DNA of 64,000 nucleotides, taken from assembly GCF_001477625.1 (NCBI RefSeq), contig NZ_CP013692.1, positions 1,054,001 to 1,118,000 of the forward strand, read 5' to 3'. The notes beneath the pieces are model-generated. The model had not been told where the DNA came from, searched no databases, and worked only from the letters and a program-made list of their open reading frames with translations. How positions within the stretch are numbered: position 1 is the stretch's first letter; each line of letters starts with the position of its first letter. The position numbers and the translations under genes are program-made. Below, piece by piece: positions 16,869 to 26,256 of this stretch. Source of the DNA: Paucibacter sp. KCTC 42545. Lineage in GTDB: Bacteria > Pseudomonadota > Gammaproteobacteria > Burkholderiales > Burkholderiaceae_C.

Positions 16869-18860
16869 TCAACGCGAAGCCAGCTTGAGCAGCTCGTCAA
16901 AAATGGTTTGCGCGGCCTGCAAGACCTTGGCTGCGGCTTGGTAGCCTTGCTGGAACTGCATCAGCCGCGAGGCTTCCTCATCGAGATTGACGCCGGCCTG
17001 GCCGGCCCGGGTGGCCTCGGCATTGGCGGCCACCGAGGTGGACACGGTGGCCAAATAATTGCTGCCCTGCACCCGCGAGCCGATCTCACTCATGGCTGAG
17101 GAGTAGGCATCGTTGATGGTGCTGCCCAGGGCAATGCTGCCATCGGGCAGGGTGCGTCGGCCGACAAAAGTTTCCGTCTGGATGTTCAGGAAGGCCTTGG
17201 CATTGCCGTTGTTGGCGGTAGTGAACTTGGTGGCGTCCAGCGTGATGGTGTCGCCGGCCTTGGGCACGCCGTTGAGCTTGAGCTCAAAGCCCAGGTCGAT
17301 GGGCGGGGTGGCACCCGGCTGGTTGCCGATGGGCTGGCCGGAGGTCCAATCGCCGGTGTAGACGCTGCCATCGTTCAGGGTCAGGGTGTATGGCACCTGG
17401 CTGCTGCCTGCGGCGGGTGTGCCGAAGGCGATGGACATCGGCGCCTTGCTCGGGTCGACCTTGCTGTTGACGGCGTACATCGAGTCCACCGTGGCCGTGC
17501 CCTTGTTATTGACGCTGGCGCTGGCGGTCAGCGGTGAGGCTGCGGCAATGCCGGTGGTTCGGTCCAGCACCCGTTTCATATCCACAGCGGCTTGGGCCAC
17601 CGGCTCAAGCAAGAAGGAGTCACCCGCGCCGGGGGCGGCGTCGGCCAGGTCGATCTTGAAGCCGTCCACCGTATCACCGTTGGCAACGGTGCGAGTCAGC
17701 CCGTCGCTCAGGCGCACCAGTTGCAAGGCGCCCGTGCCAGCGGGATCCACGCTCAGTTTGTAGGAGCTGGCCTGCAACTGGCTGGCGTCCGTGATACTCA
17801 GCTTGACGCTCGCGGCGAAGCTGCCGTCGGCATTGCGTGCATTGGTGGCTGCCGGCAGGCTGCGGGGGCTGCCGATGCCGAAGATGGGGCCACCCTTGCT
17901 TGGGGTAGTGGACAGGTCCAGACCTAAGGCCTGCTGGTCGTTGACCCGTGTGGCCATGGCGGCGGCCATCTGTCCCAGCAGATTGCGAGCGTCCTGCAGA
18001 TCAATGTCTTGGTACTGCACCAAGGCCGAGATGGAGCCGCCGGTCAGCACGCTGGCATCAAGCGCGCGAGGTCCGTTGGACTCATCGATGCTGACCTGGG
18101 CGCGCTTGCCGTCGTAGGGGTCGGGCGTGATCTTGAGCTCTTGCGAGTTGGCGCCCAGCACCAAGCGCTGGCCGCCGCCCATGAAGACACCCACGGTGCC
18201 GTCGGAGGCGGGCAGGGTGGTGACTTGAATGTATTGGCTGAGTTGCGAGATCAACTGATCGCGCTGATCGAGCAAGTCGTTAGGTGCGTGGCCGTTGCCA
18301 TTGGCGCGTGCCACTTGGTCATTGGCTACGGCAATCTGCTTGGTGATCTGGTTGACCACGGCCACATTGGCCTTCAAGTCACTGACCACACCCGCTTGCA
18401 AATCCACCAATTGCTGGCCGGCGGCAGAAAAGCGCGAGGCGAGTTCTGTCGCACGACCCAGCACCACCTGGCGCGAGGAGGGGTCGGAAGGGCGACTCGC
18501 CACATCCACCATGGCATTGAGAAACTGGCCGGCCGCGTAGCCGATGCCGCTCTCGCCTGGCGGAAACAGCTTTTCCAGCTGGCCCAAAGAGGCGGCGCGA
18601 GTTTGATCCATGAAGGCCGTTGCCTTGCTGCTGGCCGCCTCCTTGGTCAGGAATTCATTGTGCGAACGCTCCACCGTCAGCACCGACACACCCTTGCCGA
18701 AATAGCCTGAACCGGTGAACTGGCCCTCGGGAGTCGTCAACACCACCGACTGGCGTGAGTAGCCGGGCGTGTTGGCGTTGGCAATGTTCTGCCCGACGGC
18801 CTGCAAGGCCGCCTGGTTGGCGAACATCGCGCGTATGCCTATGCCCAGAAGTGCGCCCAT
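16869..18860 (-). CDS. flgK: Flagellar hook-associated protein 1 (FlgK)
   Basis: FlgK joins the hook to the filament with FlgL. The 663-residue protein begins with the rod/hook family N-terminus (LGIGIRAMFANQAALQAVGQNIANANTPGYSRQ) and ends with the matching coiled-coil segment (GVNLDEEASRLMQFQQGYQAAAKVLQ, IFDELLKLA). The length is above the enteric form (about 550) because of an enlarged central variable region, which is common in this bacterial group. It follows flgJ by 22 bases in the same operon. Its export chaperone FlgN is probably the gene at 27.57 kb. Confidence 0.95.
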   Translation of the reverse strand: MGALLGIGIRAMFANQAALQAVGQNIANANTPGYSRQSVVLTTPEGQFTGSGYFGKGVSVLTVERSHNEFLTKEAASSKATAFMDQTRAASLGQLEKLFPPGESGIGYAAGQFLNAMVDVASRPSDPSSRQVVLGRATELASRFSAAGQQLVDLQAGVVSDLKANVAVVNQITKQIAVANDQVARANGNGHAPNDLLDQRDQLISQLSQYIQVTTLPASDGTVGVFMGGGQRLVLGANSQELKITPDPYDGKRAQVSIDESNGPRALDASVLTGGSISALVQYQDIDLQDARNLLGQMAAAMATRVNDQQALGLDLSTTPSKGGPIFGIGSPRSLPAATNARNADGSFAASVKLSITDASQLQASSYKLSVDPAGTGALQLVRLSDGLTRTVANGDTVDGFKIDLADAAPGAGDSFLLEPVAQAAVDMKRVLDRTTGIAAASPLTASASVNNKGTATVDSMYAVNSKVDPSKAPMSIAFGTPAAGSSQVPYTLTLNDGSVYTGDWTSGQPIGNQPGATPPIDLGFELKLNGVPKAGDTITLDATKFTTANNGNAKAFLNIQTETFVGRRTLPDGSIALGSTINDAYSSAMSEIGSRVQGSNYLATVSTSVAANAEATRAGQAGVNLDEEASRLMQFQQGYQAAAKVLQAAQTIFDELLKLASR

Positions 18861-18882
18861 ATGGCTGTGTCCTTGTTATCGA

Positions 18883-19752
18883 TCAGGCCAGGGCGCGCTG
18901 CACGCGCACCGTGGTGTTGATGACCTTGGCCAGCTTGCTGGCGTACTCGGGGTCGGTGGCGTAGCCGGCCTTTTGCAAGCCACGGGCAAAGCCCTCGGCG
19001 CTGCCGCCCTGGGCTTGGGCCACCACATTGCGGTAGCGGTCGTTGCTGCCGATCAGCTTGGCGTAGTCTTTGAAGGCTTCGTCATAGCTGCCGTAGGCGC
19101 GGAACTTGGCCGTTACTTTTTGTGCCTTGCCGTCGATGTATTCGGTGGTTTGAACCTCGGCGACCTTGCCGGTCCAGCCCGGCGTGGCCTTGATGCCGAA
19201 GACGTTGAAGGAGTTGCTGCCGTCCACACCCTTGATTTCGCGCTTGCCCCAGCCCGACTCATGGGCCGCCTGGGCCAGCATGAAGCTGGCTGGGATGCCG
19301 GTGCTGGCCTCGGCTGCTTTGGCCGCACCATCGTGCTGCTGGATAAAGCTCTGCACATGCGGGGCGATGCCCTTCTTGGCCATGGCGGGCAAGGGTTGCA
19401 AAGTCTTGGCGGCGTCGGCCTTGTCGCTGACACCCATCTGGCGCTGCAGCTGGCGTGCAATCGCGTCCGAGAGGCCGCCGGGCAGGCCGGTCAGCTTGCC
19501 GGCGAACTGGGTGTCCAGCATCTCGGTGCCCATCTGCGTGCCGGGGTTGTCCAGCATGCCCGTCGCCATGGTGGAGGCGCGCATGCTTTTCATCACCTCT
19601 TGCATGAAGAGCGACTCGAACTGCTTGGCCGTTTCGCGGATGCTGTTCTTGGGGTCGCGCGCGGCGGCCGAGCGCAGGGCTTCGATGCTGCGGGTGTCGG
19701 TGCCGGTGCTGCTGCCCAGGCTGCCGGCCAGATTGCTTGCCGAGAGAGCCAT
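18883..19752 (-). CDS. flgJ: Peptidoglycan hydrolase / rod cap protein FlgJ
   Basis: This 289-residue FlgJ is of the two-domain type. The N-terminal rod-binding domain (about residues 35-110, KQFESLFMQEVMKSMRAS, GTEMLDTQFAGKL) caps the growing rod. The C-terminal glucosaminidase/muramidase domain (about 135-285, FMLAQAAHESGWGKREI with the catalytic glutamate, then NSFNVFGIKA) opens the peptidoglycan layer. It begins just past the flgI end (flgI stops at 19754, flgJ starts at 19752 reading leftward), so the two are translationally close. Confidence 0.95.
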   Translation of the reverse strand: MALSASNLAGSLGSSTGTDTRSIEALRSAAARDPKNSIRETAKQFESLFMQEVMKSMRASTMATGMLDNPGTQMGTEMLDTQFAGKLTGLPGGLSDAIARQLQRQMGVSDKADAAKTLQPLPAMAKKGIAPHVQSFIQQHDGAAKAAEASTGIPASFMLAQAAHESGWGKREIKGVDGSNSFNVFGIKATPGWTGKVAEVQTTEYIDGKAQKVTAKFRAYGSYDEAFKDYAKLIGSNDRYRNVVAQAQGGSAEGFARGLQKAGYATDPEYASKLAKVINTTVRVQRALA

Positions 19753-19753
19753 G

Positions 19754-20872
19754 TCAAATTACCTCAAGCTCGGCGTTCAGCGCGCCGGCGCTCTTCATCG
19801 CTTGCAGGATTGCCAGCAGATCCTGCGGTGTAGCGCCCAAGGAGTTGAGCGCCTTCACCACTTCGGCCAGCTTGACCCCGGCAGGCAGCTGAATCAGCGA
19901 GCCGGGTTCTTGTTTGATGGAGATATCGGTCTTCTCGCTCACCACCGTTTGCCCGCCAGACAGCGCATTGGGCTGGCTGACCACCGGGGTTGAACTGATG
20001 GTGACCGAGAGGCTGCCGTGCGCCACCGCGCAGGCGGCCAGGGTCACGGCCTGGTTCATCACCACCGAGCCGGTGCGGGCGTTGATGACGATGCGCGCGG
20101 CGGGCTCGCTGAGTTCCAGCGGCAAGACTTCCAGATCAGCCAGGAAGTTGACCCGCTCATCCGGATTGATGGGTGCACGCACGCGCACCACGCGGCCGTC
20201 TACGGCTTGGGCAAGACCTGGCCCTTTGGCTTTGTTGATGGCACGGGCCACGGCGCGGGCGGTGTTGTAGTCGGCCGCGTTGAGGTCGAGCTGGATGTAT
20301 TCGCCGTTTTGCAGCGGGGTCGCCACCGAGCGCTCCACCGTCGCACCGGCCGGGATGCGCCCGGCCGAGAGGTGATTGATCTGCACTTTGGAGCCGCCGG
20401 CCGAGGCGCCTGCGCCGCCAACGATCAGATTGCCCTGGGCCATGGCGTAAACCTGGCCATCGGCGCCGCGCAGAGGTGTGGTCACCAGGGTGCCGCCGCG
20501 CAAGCTCTTGGAGTTGCCGACGGAGGATACGTTGATGTCCAGCTGCTGGCCAGGCTGGGCGAAGGCGGGCAGGGAGGCGGTGACCATCACGGCGGCCACG
20601 TTCTTGGGCTGCATGGTCACGCCCGGCGGCAGGATGACGCCAAACTGCTGCAGCATGGCGGTCAAGCTCTGGCCGGTATAGGGCGCTTGGGTGGTTTGGT
20701 CGCCGGTGCCGTCAAGGCCCACAACCAAGCCGTAGCCGGTCAGGGAGTTGCTGCGCACGCCTTGCACGGCCGCCACTTCCTTGATGCGGGCGGCGCTGGC
20801 GGCTGGGCTCCAGCCCAGCAGGCTGAGGCTCAGGGCCAAGACCCCGAAAAGACGTGATGTGGTGGTTTGCAT
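19754..20872 (-). CDS. flgI: Flagellar P-ring protein FlgI
   Basis: FlgI forms the periplasmic P ring around the rod in peptidoglycan. The 372-residue precursor has a signal peptide (FGVLALSLSLLGWSPAASA, cleavage near residue 28) and then the conserved mature start RIKEVAAVQGVRSNSLTGYG, with GLDGTGDQTTQAPYT and a typical ending (LNSLGATPQDLLAILQAMK). The assembly chaperone FlgA is encoded divergently at 26.3 kb. The spacing to flgH is about 45 bases. Confidence 0.96.
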   Translation of the reverse strand: MQTTTSRLFGVLALSLSLLGWSPAASAARIKEVAAVQGVRSNSLTGYGLVVGLDGTGDQTTQAPYTGQSLTAMLQQFGVILPPGVTMQPKNVAAVMVTASLPAFAQPGQQLDINVSSVGNSKSLRGGTLVTTPLRGADGQVYAMAQGNLIVGGAGASAGGSKVQINHLSAGRIPAGATVERSVATPLQNGEYIQLDLNAADYNTARAVARAINKAKGPGLAQAVDGRVVRVRAPINPDERVNFLADLEVLPLELSEPAARIVINARTGSVVMNQAVTLAACAVAHGSLSVTISSTPVVSQPNALSGGQTVVSEKTDISIKQEPGSLIQLPAGVKLAEVVKALNSLGATPQDLLAILQAMKSAGALNAELEVI

Positions 20873-20917
20873 GATGGTCGTGAAGTGAGGGACTCCTACG
20901 ACCGATTCTGCGCAAAC

Positions 20918-21595
20918 TTAAGTCGGTGAAAGGTTTAAAAAGAAGCGCGACAACCAGCCTATTCCGTGCGCGTCCGACGTGGCGCCGCGGCCGCGCTGCT
21001 CAATGCGCACATTGGCGATAGACGCCGAGGGCACGGTATTGCCTTGCACGATGGCGCGCGGATCAACCTGGCCGGAAAACCGCAAAACATCGACGTTATG
21101 GTTGACGCCAATCTGCTTCTCGCCGGAGATCATCAAGTGCCCGTTGGGCAGCACGGCGGTCACGATAGCCGTGATGCTGCCGGAAAAATCGTTGGTGTTT
21201 TCATTGCTGCCCTTGCCCGCGGACTTGGTGGCCGAGGTGCCGGCGGCGGAGGCGCGGGCGAAGGCGCCCGGGCTGACAAAGGGGATGGCCGTCACATTGC
21301 CTGCGATGCTGCCCGTCTTGTCGATGGCGCTGGTGGAGCTTTGGCTGGCGCTGATTTTTTCGACGATCTGCACCGTCAAGGTGTCGCCGACCAGGCGGGC
21401 GCGGTGGTCTTCAAACAGCGGCCGGTAGCTCACCGCCTGATAGATCGAGCCATTGCTGGGCGCGGCCACCGGCAAGGGCGGCAGATTGACCACCGGCATG
21501 TGCTGCAGCTCCACGCGGGGCTCGGGGTAGATGGTGCCGCAGGCGCTCAGGGATGCGGCCAGCAAGGCCAGGCTGAGTTTGGACAGGCTATTCAT
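20918..21595 (-). CDS. flgH: Flagellar L-ring lipoprotein FlgH
   Basis: FlgH forms the L ring in the outer membrane. The 225-residue precursor has a lipoprotein signal peptide with lipobox LSAC near residue 19, followed by GTIYPEP. The body carries SIYQAVSYRPLFEDHRARLVGDTLTVQI and the C-terminal GQVDPRAIVQGNTVPSASIA region, both conserved in FlgH. ATG 21595 is chosen; an in-frame TTG at 21607 overlaps the flgG stop and could be used through coupling, adding four residues. Confidence 0.95.
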   Translation of the reverse strand: MNSLSKLSLALLAASLSACGTIYPEPRVELQHMPVVNLPPLPVAAPSNGSIYQAVSYRPLFEDHRARLVGDTLTVQIVEKISASQSSTSAIDKTGSIAGNVTAIPFVSPGAFARASAAGTSATKSAGKGSNENTNDFSGSITAIVTAVLPNGHLMISGEKQIGVNHNVDVLRFSGQVDPRAIVQGNTVPSASIANVRIEQRGRGATSDAHGIGWLSRFFLNLSPT

Positions 21596-21603
21596 GGCTT
21601 GGC

Positions 21604-22386
21604 TCAAATTTGCGCGAGTTTTTGCAGCATCTGATCCGAGGTCTGCACGGCTTTGGAGTTCAACTCGTAAGCACGCTGGGTCTGGATCATGGCCACCAAT
21701 TCCTCCACCACATTGACGTTGGAGGTTTCCACATAGCCCTGCTGCAAGGCGCCCAAGCCGTTGGCATTGGGCGCGCCGGTGCTGGGCGTGCCGGAGGAGG
21801 CGGTCTCGGTGAACAGGTTCTGGCCCTTGGGGTCCAGGCCGGCCGGATTGACGAAATTGGCCAACTGAATCTGCCCGACCGTTTGCGGGTTCGGCGTGCC
21901 CGGCACGGTGATGCTGACGGTGCCGTCATTGCCAATCGACACGCTCAGCGCGTTATTGGGAATGGTGACGCCCGGCAGCAGCGTGTAGCCGTTATTGGTG
22001 ACCATCTGGCCGTTGGCGTCGAGCTGGAAGGAACCATCGCGGGTATAGGCCGTGGTGCCGTCGGGCTGCTGAATCTGGAAGAAGCCATTGCCCTTGATCG
22101 CCAGGTCCAGATTGTTGGTGGTCTGCTGCAGATTGCCCTGGCTGTAGATGCGCGAGGTAGCCACGGGGCGCACACCCAGGCCGAGCTGCAGGCCGGTGGG
22201 CAGTTGCGTTTGCTCGGTGGTGTTGGCGCCGCTTTGGCGCAGGTTTTGATAGATCAAATCCTCGAACACCGCATGCGAGCGCTTGAAGCCGTTGGTGGCG
22301 ACGTTGGCGAGGTTGTTCGAGATGGTGTCCAGCTGGGTCTGCTGAGCCTCCATGCCGGTCTTGGCAATCCAGAGTGAGCGGATCAT
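21604..22386 (-). CDS. flgG: Flagellar distal rod protein FlgG
   Basis: FlgG builds the distal rod. At 260 residues it matches the family length and reads almost to consensus: [36 protein letters not shown], and the C-terminal [18 protein letters not shown] with [19 protein letters not shown]. It lies between flgF and flgH with gaps of about 12 bases or less. Confidence 0.97.
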   Translation of the reverse strand: MIRSLWIAKTGMEAQQTQLDTISNNLANVATNGFKRSHAVFEDLIYQNLRQSGANTTEQTQLPTGLQLGLGVRPVATSRIYSQGNLQQTTNNLDLAIKGNGFFQIQQPDGTTAYTRDGSFQLDANGQMVTNNGYTLLPGVTIPNNALSVSIGNDGTVSITVPGTPNPQTVGQIQLANFVNPAGLDPKGQNLFTETASSGTPSTGAPNANGLGALQQGYVETSNVNVVEELVAMIQTQRAYELNSKAVQTSDQMLQKLAQI

Positions 22387-22398
22387 GGTGGGTGTCCT

Positions 22399-23124
22399 TT
22401 AAGTGGTGCCGAGCAGCTTGGCGGATTGCTGGCCCTGGGTCTGGGCGATTTGCAACAGCTTCATCTGCTGCTCGAACTGGCGTGCCGCGGCAATCATGCT
22501 GACCATGGTTTCGACCGGGCTGACGTTGGAGCCTTCCAGGGCGCCGTCTTGCACGCGGGCGGTTTCGTCGGCGGGCAAGTCGCCGTCGGCGGCGCGGAAC
22601 AGGCCGTCGGGCCCGCGCGTTAGCGGCGCCTCGGAGCTGACCAGCTTGAGCTTGCCGACCGTGGTCGGCTTGCCCGTGTCGGTCTTGGCGGTGATGGTTC
22701 CGTCACTGCCGATCGCCACCGTGGTGTCGGGGGGGATGCTGATGGGGCCGCCGTCGCCCACCACCGGCAGGCCATTGCGCATCACCAGCAGGCCTTCTGA
22801 ATTGACATCCAGGGCGCCGGCCCGGGTATAGGCTTCGGTGCCGTCCAGGCTTTGCACGGCCAGCCAGGCCTTGTCCTTCATCGCCACATCGAGGTTGCGC
22901 CCGGTGCCCATGATGGCGCCCGGCTCCGGGTTGTAGCCGGTGGTAGTTTCCAGCGCGTAGGCGCGGGTGCTGGCGCCGCTGCCTTGCACCGGCACGGCAC
23001 GGAAGGCCTGCAACTCGGCCCGAAAGCCGTTGGTGGACACATTGGCCAGATTGTTGGCCAGCGTGTCTTGCCGCTGCATGGAGGCCTTGGCGCCTGCCAT
23101 CGAGAGGTAAATCATGCGGTCCAT
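22399..23124 (-). CDS. flgF: Flagellar proximal rod protein FlgF
   Basis: FlgF is a proximal rod subunit. The 241-residue protein has the rod-family N-terminus (MDRMIYLSMAGAKASMQRQ, NNLANVSTNGFRAEL) and C-terminal segment (GALEGSNVSPVETMVSMIAAARQFEQQMKLLQ). Length and position between flgE and flgG support the call. Confidence 0.96.
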   Translation of the reverse strand: MDRMIYLSMAGAKASMQRQDTLANNLANVSTNGFRAELQAFRAVPVQGSGASTRAYALETTTGYNPEPGAIMGTGRNLDVAMKDKAWLAVQSLDGTEAYTRAGALDVNSEGLLVMRNGLPVVGDGGPISIPPDTTVAIGSDGTITAKTDTGKPTTVGKLKLVSSEAPLTRGPDGLFRAADGDLPADETARVQDGALEGSNVSPVETMVSMIAAARQFEQQMKLLQIAQTQGQQSAKLLGTT

Positions 23125-23150
23125 GGCGGCTCCTGCTCAGGCGAACTTCA

Positions 23151-24461
23151 TCAACGCAGGTTGACGATGGTCTGCAGCACCTGGTCTTGCGTCTTGACGG
23201 TCTGCGCGTTGGCTTGGTAGGCGCGTTGCGCGGTCACCATATTCACCAGCTCGGCCGTCAGGTCGACATTGCTTTCTTCCAGCGCGCCGGATTGCAGCTT
23301 GCCCATATTGCCGTCACCCGGCACGCCGACCACGGCCTCACCCGAGGCAAAGGTGCGGGCCCAGACGTTGCCGCCCATGGGCTGCAAACCTTGCGGATTG
23401 CGGAAGGAGGCCAACTCCACTTGGCCGGCGGGTTTGGATTGGCCGTTGGAGTAGCGTGCCATCACGATGCCGCTGTTCTCAATCAAGATGCCGGCCAGTT
23501 GACCCGGCGCATAGCCGTTCTGAGTCAGGTTGGTGACGGCGAAGCCGGAACCGTTTTCGGTGGCGCCCAGCATGTCGAATTTCACGCCGGCGATGCCCAA
23601 GGTGTCGGCCCCTTGCGCATTCTTGCCGGGGGGGATGTCCATATTGATCTTGGTCGTCGGCGCAATCGGCGAGCCGCCGTTGGCCGGGAAGGTGATCGTG
23701 GTGTAGGGCGTGGTCGGGTTGCCGCTGTCATCCAGGGCAATTGCGGCGCCTTCCGAGTCGGTTTCGAACGGCGTGCCATTGGCGGTGGCGAAGACGTTCC
23801 AGGTGGTGCTGCCATCGGTGGGGTCGGTGGGGCCCTTTTGGAAATACAGGGTCACCGCCACGTCCTGGCCCTTGGCGTCATAGGCCGTCAGCGAGGTGGC
23901 GTTGTTATAGGTCTTCGGGCTCTTCATGTCGATGCCGCCGCCATCGGGTGCGGTGACCTTGGCTCGCGAGTCGAGGTTGAACTCGGTGGTGATCTCTGAA
24001 GTGGTCTTAGGCGCGATGCCCGAAGTGGGGAGCTTCAGCGGCTGGGCCAAGCCAGGTTGAACGATGCCGGATCCATCGGCCGGATAGCCCAGCAGTTTGA
24101 GATTGTTGTTGTTGACGATATAGCCATCGCGGCTGACCTTGAACTGGCCGTTGCGGCTGTACTCCACCGGGTTGAGGCCGTCGCTGAGCTGGAAGAAGCC
24201 GCCGCCATTGATGGCCAGGTCCATCGGGCTTTCGGTGGTTGTGATATTGCCCTGGGTGAATTGCTGGGCCACGGTTGCCAGAGAGGTGCCGATGCCCACC
24301 AAGTTGGCCCCCGCACCGTTCAGGGCGCCGGCGTAGACGTCTTGGAACTCGGCCCGCGACGATTTGGCGCCGTAGGTGGCGGAGTTGGCGATGTTGTTGC
24401 CAATCACGTCCAAGTTCTTGCTGGAGGCGTTGAGACCAGAGAGGCCTTGTTGGAAGCTCAT
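23151..24461 (-). CDS. flgE: Flagellar hook protein FlgE
   Basis: FlgE is the structural subunit of the hook. The 436-residue protein carries the family N-terminus (SFQQGLSGLNASSKNLDVIGNNIANSATYG) and C-terminus (GALEESNVDLTAELVNMVTAQRAYQANAQTVKT). The central D1/D2 region is of medium length for the family. It follows flgD, whose product caps the growing hook, by 38 bases. Confidence 0.97.
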   Translation of the reverse strand: MSFQQGLSGLNASSKNLDVIGNNIANSATYGAKSSRAEFQDVYAGALNGAGANLVGIGTSLATVAQQFTQGNITTTESPMDLAINGGGFFQLSDGLNPVEYSRNGQFKVSRDGYIVNNNNLKLLGYPADGSGIVQPGLAQPLKLPTSGIAPKTTSEITTEFNLDSRAKVTAPDGGGIDMKSPKTYNNATSLTAYDAKGQDVAVTLYFQKGPTDPTDGSTTWNVFATANGTPFETDSEGAAIALDDSGNPTTPYTTITFPANGGSPIAPTTKINMDIPPGKNAQGADTLGIAGVKFDMLGATENGSGFAVTNLTQNGYAPGQLAGILIENSGIVMARYSNGQSKPAGQVELASFRNPQGLQPMGGNVWARTFASGEAVVGVPGDGNMGKLQSGALEESNVDLTAELVNMVTAQRAYQANAQTVKTQDQVLQTIVNLR

Positions 24462-24499
24462 GATGTTTCGTCCGGTGAGAGGATTTTGTGAAAACTCAG

Positions 24500-25162
24500 T
24501 CAGTCAATTGATTTGACGCTGCTGTAGTCGACCAGGCCCAGCCTTTGCAATTCCAGCTTGAGGCTCGTGCCGCTGGTGTTGACGGCCATCACCTTGTCTT
24601 CTGCGTAAGTCGTGCTGCCCACCGTGGCCGTGCCCTTGGTGGCGGTGATGCGGAAGGTGTATTTGCCATTCGGGTCAACCTTGTCGGCCGCCCAGCTGAT
24701 GTCTTGTTTGGCCGTGCCCTGGGCGCCGAGTTGCTGGGTGTCGATCACGACACCGGCGCTATTGAGCACTTCCAACTTGACCGCCGTGGCGGGGGATTGC
24801 AGCTGATAGCTGCCAATGCCTTTGCCGCCGCTGATATTGAGTTGATTGCCTTCGAAGCTGACCGAGCGGCCCACCAGCGACACACTTTGCAGCGCCTGCA
24901 TCTGGTTGAACTGATTGCCAAGCGACTTGACGGTGTTGTCCAGGGTGCTGATGCCGCTGACCGTCTGGATCTGCGCCATCTGGCTGGTCACCTGGGCGTT
25001 GTCCATGGGGTTCATCGGATCCTGGTTCTGCATCTGCGCGACCAGCAGCTTGAGGAAGCGATCCTGCGTGTCCTGCACACTTTTGGGGCTGGTGGCGCTG
25101 GCCACGGTGTTGGCGCTGCTGCCTGCGGCCTTGGTGGTGGTGTTGAGGGTGCTGAAGTCCAT
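24500..25162 (-). CDS. flgD: Flagellar hook cap/assembly protein FlgD
   Basis: FlgD caps the hook during assembly. The 220-residue protein has the conserved N-terminal segment (DRFLKLLVAQMQNQDPMNPMDNAQVTSQMAQIQTV), and a C-terminal FlgD Ig-like/tudor-like region with YTFRITATKG. ATG 25162 is chosen because GGAG stands 8 bases before it; an in-frame GTG at 25171 would lack that site. Confidence 0.95.
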   Translation of the reverse strand: MDFSTLNTTTKAAGSSANTVASATSPKSVQDTQDRFLKLLVAQMQNQDPMNPMDNAQVTSQMAQIQTVSGISTLDNTVKSLGNQFNQMQALQSVSLVGRSVSFEGNQLNISGGKGIGSYQLQSPATAVKLEVLNSAGVVIDTQQLGAQGTAKQDISWAADKVDPNGKYTFRITATKGTATVGSTTYAEDKVMAVNTSGTSLKLELQRLGLVDYSSVKSID

Positions 25163-25196
25163 GGAAGACACTCCGGTTGGGTCAGGCTAGCGCTCG

Positions 25197-25610
25197 TTAT
25201 TGTCCGAGCTGCAGGGTCTTGAGCAGCAGGTTTTTGGCCGTGCTCATGACTTCAATATTGTTTTGATAGGAGCGCGAGGCCGAGATCATGTTGACCATTT
25301 CCTCGACCGTGTTGACATTGCTATACGTCACATAGCCCTCGGCATCGGCTTGCGGATGCTTGGGGTCATGCACCTTGCGGCCGGGGGTCTGGTCCTCGCT
25401 GATATTGCTGACCCGCACGCCGGCTGCGCCCATGTCATTGCCGGCACCGACCAGGGCCGTCTGGAACACCACTTGGCGGGCCTTGTAGGCTTGTCCGTCG
25501 GGCCCGGCCACCGTGTCAGCGTTGGCCAGATTGCTGGCCACCACATTGAGGCGCTGACTCTGCGCGCTGACTGCGCTGCCAGAGACATTGAAGATTTGAA
25601 ACATGGACAT
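25197..25610 (-). CDS. flgC: Flagellar proximal rod protein FlgC
   Basis: FlgC is a proximal rod subunit of 137 residues, the normal size. Conserved parts are FNVSGSAVSAQSQRLNVVASNLANADT near the start and VNTVEEMVNMISASRSYQNNIEVMSTAK near the end. AGGAG about 9 bases upstream supports ATG 25610. It follows flgB by 46 bases. Confidence 0.96.
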   Translation of the reverse strand: MSMFQIFNVSGSAVSAQSQRLNVVASNLANADTVAGPDGQAYKARQVVFQTALVGAGNDMGAAGVRVSNISEDQTPGRKVHDPKHPQADAEGYVTYSNVNTVEEMVNMISASRSYQNNIEVMSTAKNLLLKTLQLGQ

Positions 25611-25656
25611 GTGGGGCTGCTCCTAGTTGCCAGGCCGCTAAAACCGCTAAAGCCGC

Positions 25657-26070
25657 TTAAGCGGCGTTTGGCGACTTCATCGAGTCGAGCGTGGTGCGCA
25701 CTGTGCCGTTGATGAAGCGCAGGGTGGCCTCGTACTTGACGGCGTTGTCGGCGAAGTTGGCGCGCTCGCGGTCCATGTCGACCGAGTTGCTGTCCAGATT
25801 GGTCTGGGCGGCGGTGGAATAGAGCATTTCGGAATCGCTGCGGGTGCCGGTGGCTGACGCGATATGGCCCGATTGCGTGTTGGCAAGGCTGCCGGGGCCT
25901 TGCGCGCCAGCGGTGGCGTCACGCAAGGCTTTGGCGAAATTCATGTCGCGGGCCTGGTAGCCGGGCGTGTCGGCATTGGCGATATTGCTGGCCAGCATGC
26001 GCTGGCGTTCCGACCGCAGGGTCAGGGCCTGGGTCTGGAAGTTCAAGCTATCGGTCAATCGATTCAACAT
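25657..26070 (-). CDS. flgB: Flagellar proximal rod protein FlgB
   Basis: FlgB is the first gene of the leftward rod/hook series. The 137-residue protein has RQRMLASNIANADTPGYQARDMNF near the start and the usual C-terminal helix (VDMDRERANFADNAVKYEATL). ATG 26070 is chosen because AAGG lies about 9 bases upstream and it gives the family length; the open frame extends to 26214 but that part shows no family resemblance. The upstream gap is shared with divergent flgA. Confidence 0.94.
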   Translation of the reverse strand: MLNRLTDSLNFQTQALTLRSERQRMLASNIANADTPGYQARDMNFAKALRDATAGAQGPGSLANTQSGHIASATGTRSDSEMLYSTAAQTNLDSNSVDMDRERANFADNAVKYEATLRFINGTVRTTLDSMKSPNAA

Positions 26071-26256
26071 GATGGTCATCCTTCGCGTCGACCTTCTTGC
26101 TGGGGCCGGGCTATGAGAGTCCGGTGCGCAAAGAGGGCATATGACGATGTGACCGGATTGTGTTTGGCGACGCAGCAAAACATTAGCGGGATAAGCAGCG
26201 CCTTTGCTGTGCATTTCGGCCCAAGGTCGGCACGGTCTCAGGCCTAAAGTTCAGCC
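26071..26256. promoter_or_regulatory. Divergent flgB / flgA control region
   Basis: This 186-base gap lies between the leftward flgBCDEFGHIJKL series and rightward flgA, so it should hold both class-II promoters. I find no convincing sigma-28 (TAAA-N15-GCCGATAA) or sigma-54 (TGGCAC-N5-TTGC) match in it. Control by an activator such as FlhDC is possible but no site can be named from the sequence. Confidence 0.5.

Noticed and set aside
25640..25670. CCGCTAAAACCGCTAAAGCCGCTTAAGCGG repeat after flgB
   Set aside because: A short CCGCTAAA tandem and a GCCGCTTAAGCGGC palindrome overlapping the end of flgB; too short and partly coding, with no sign of a mobile element.
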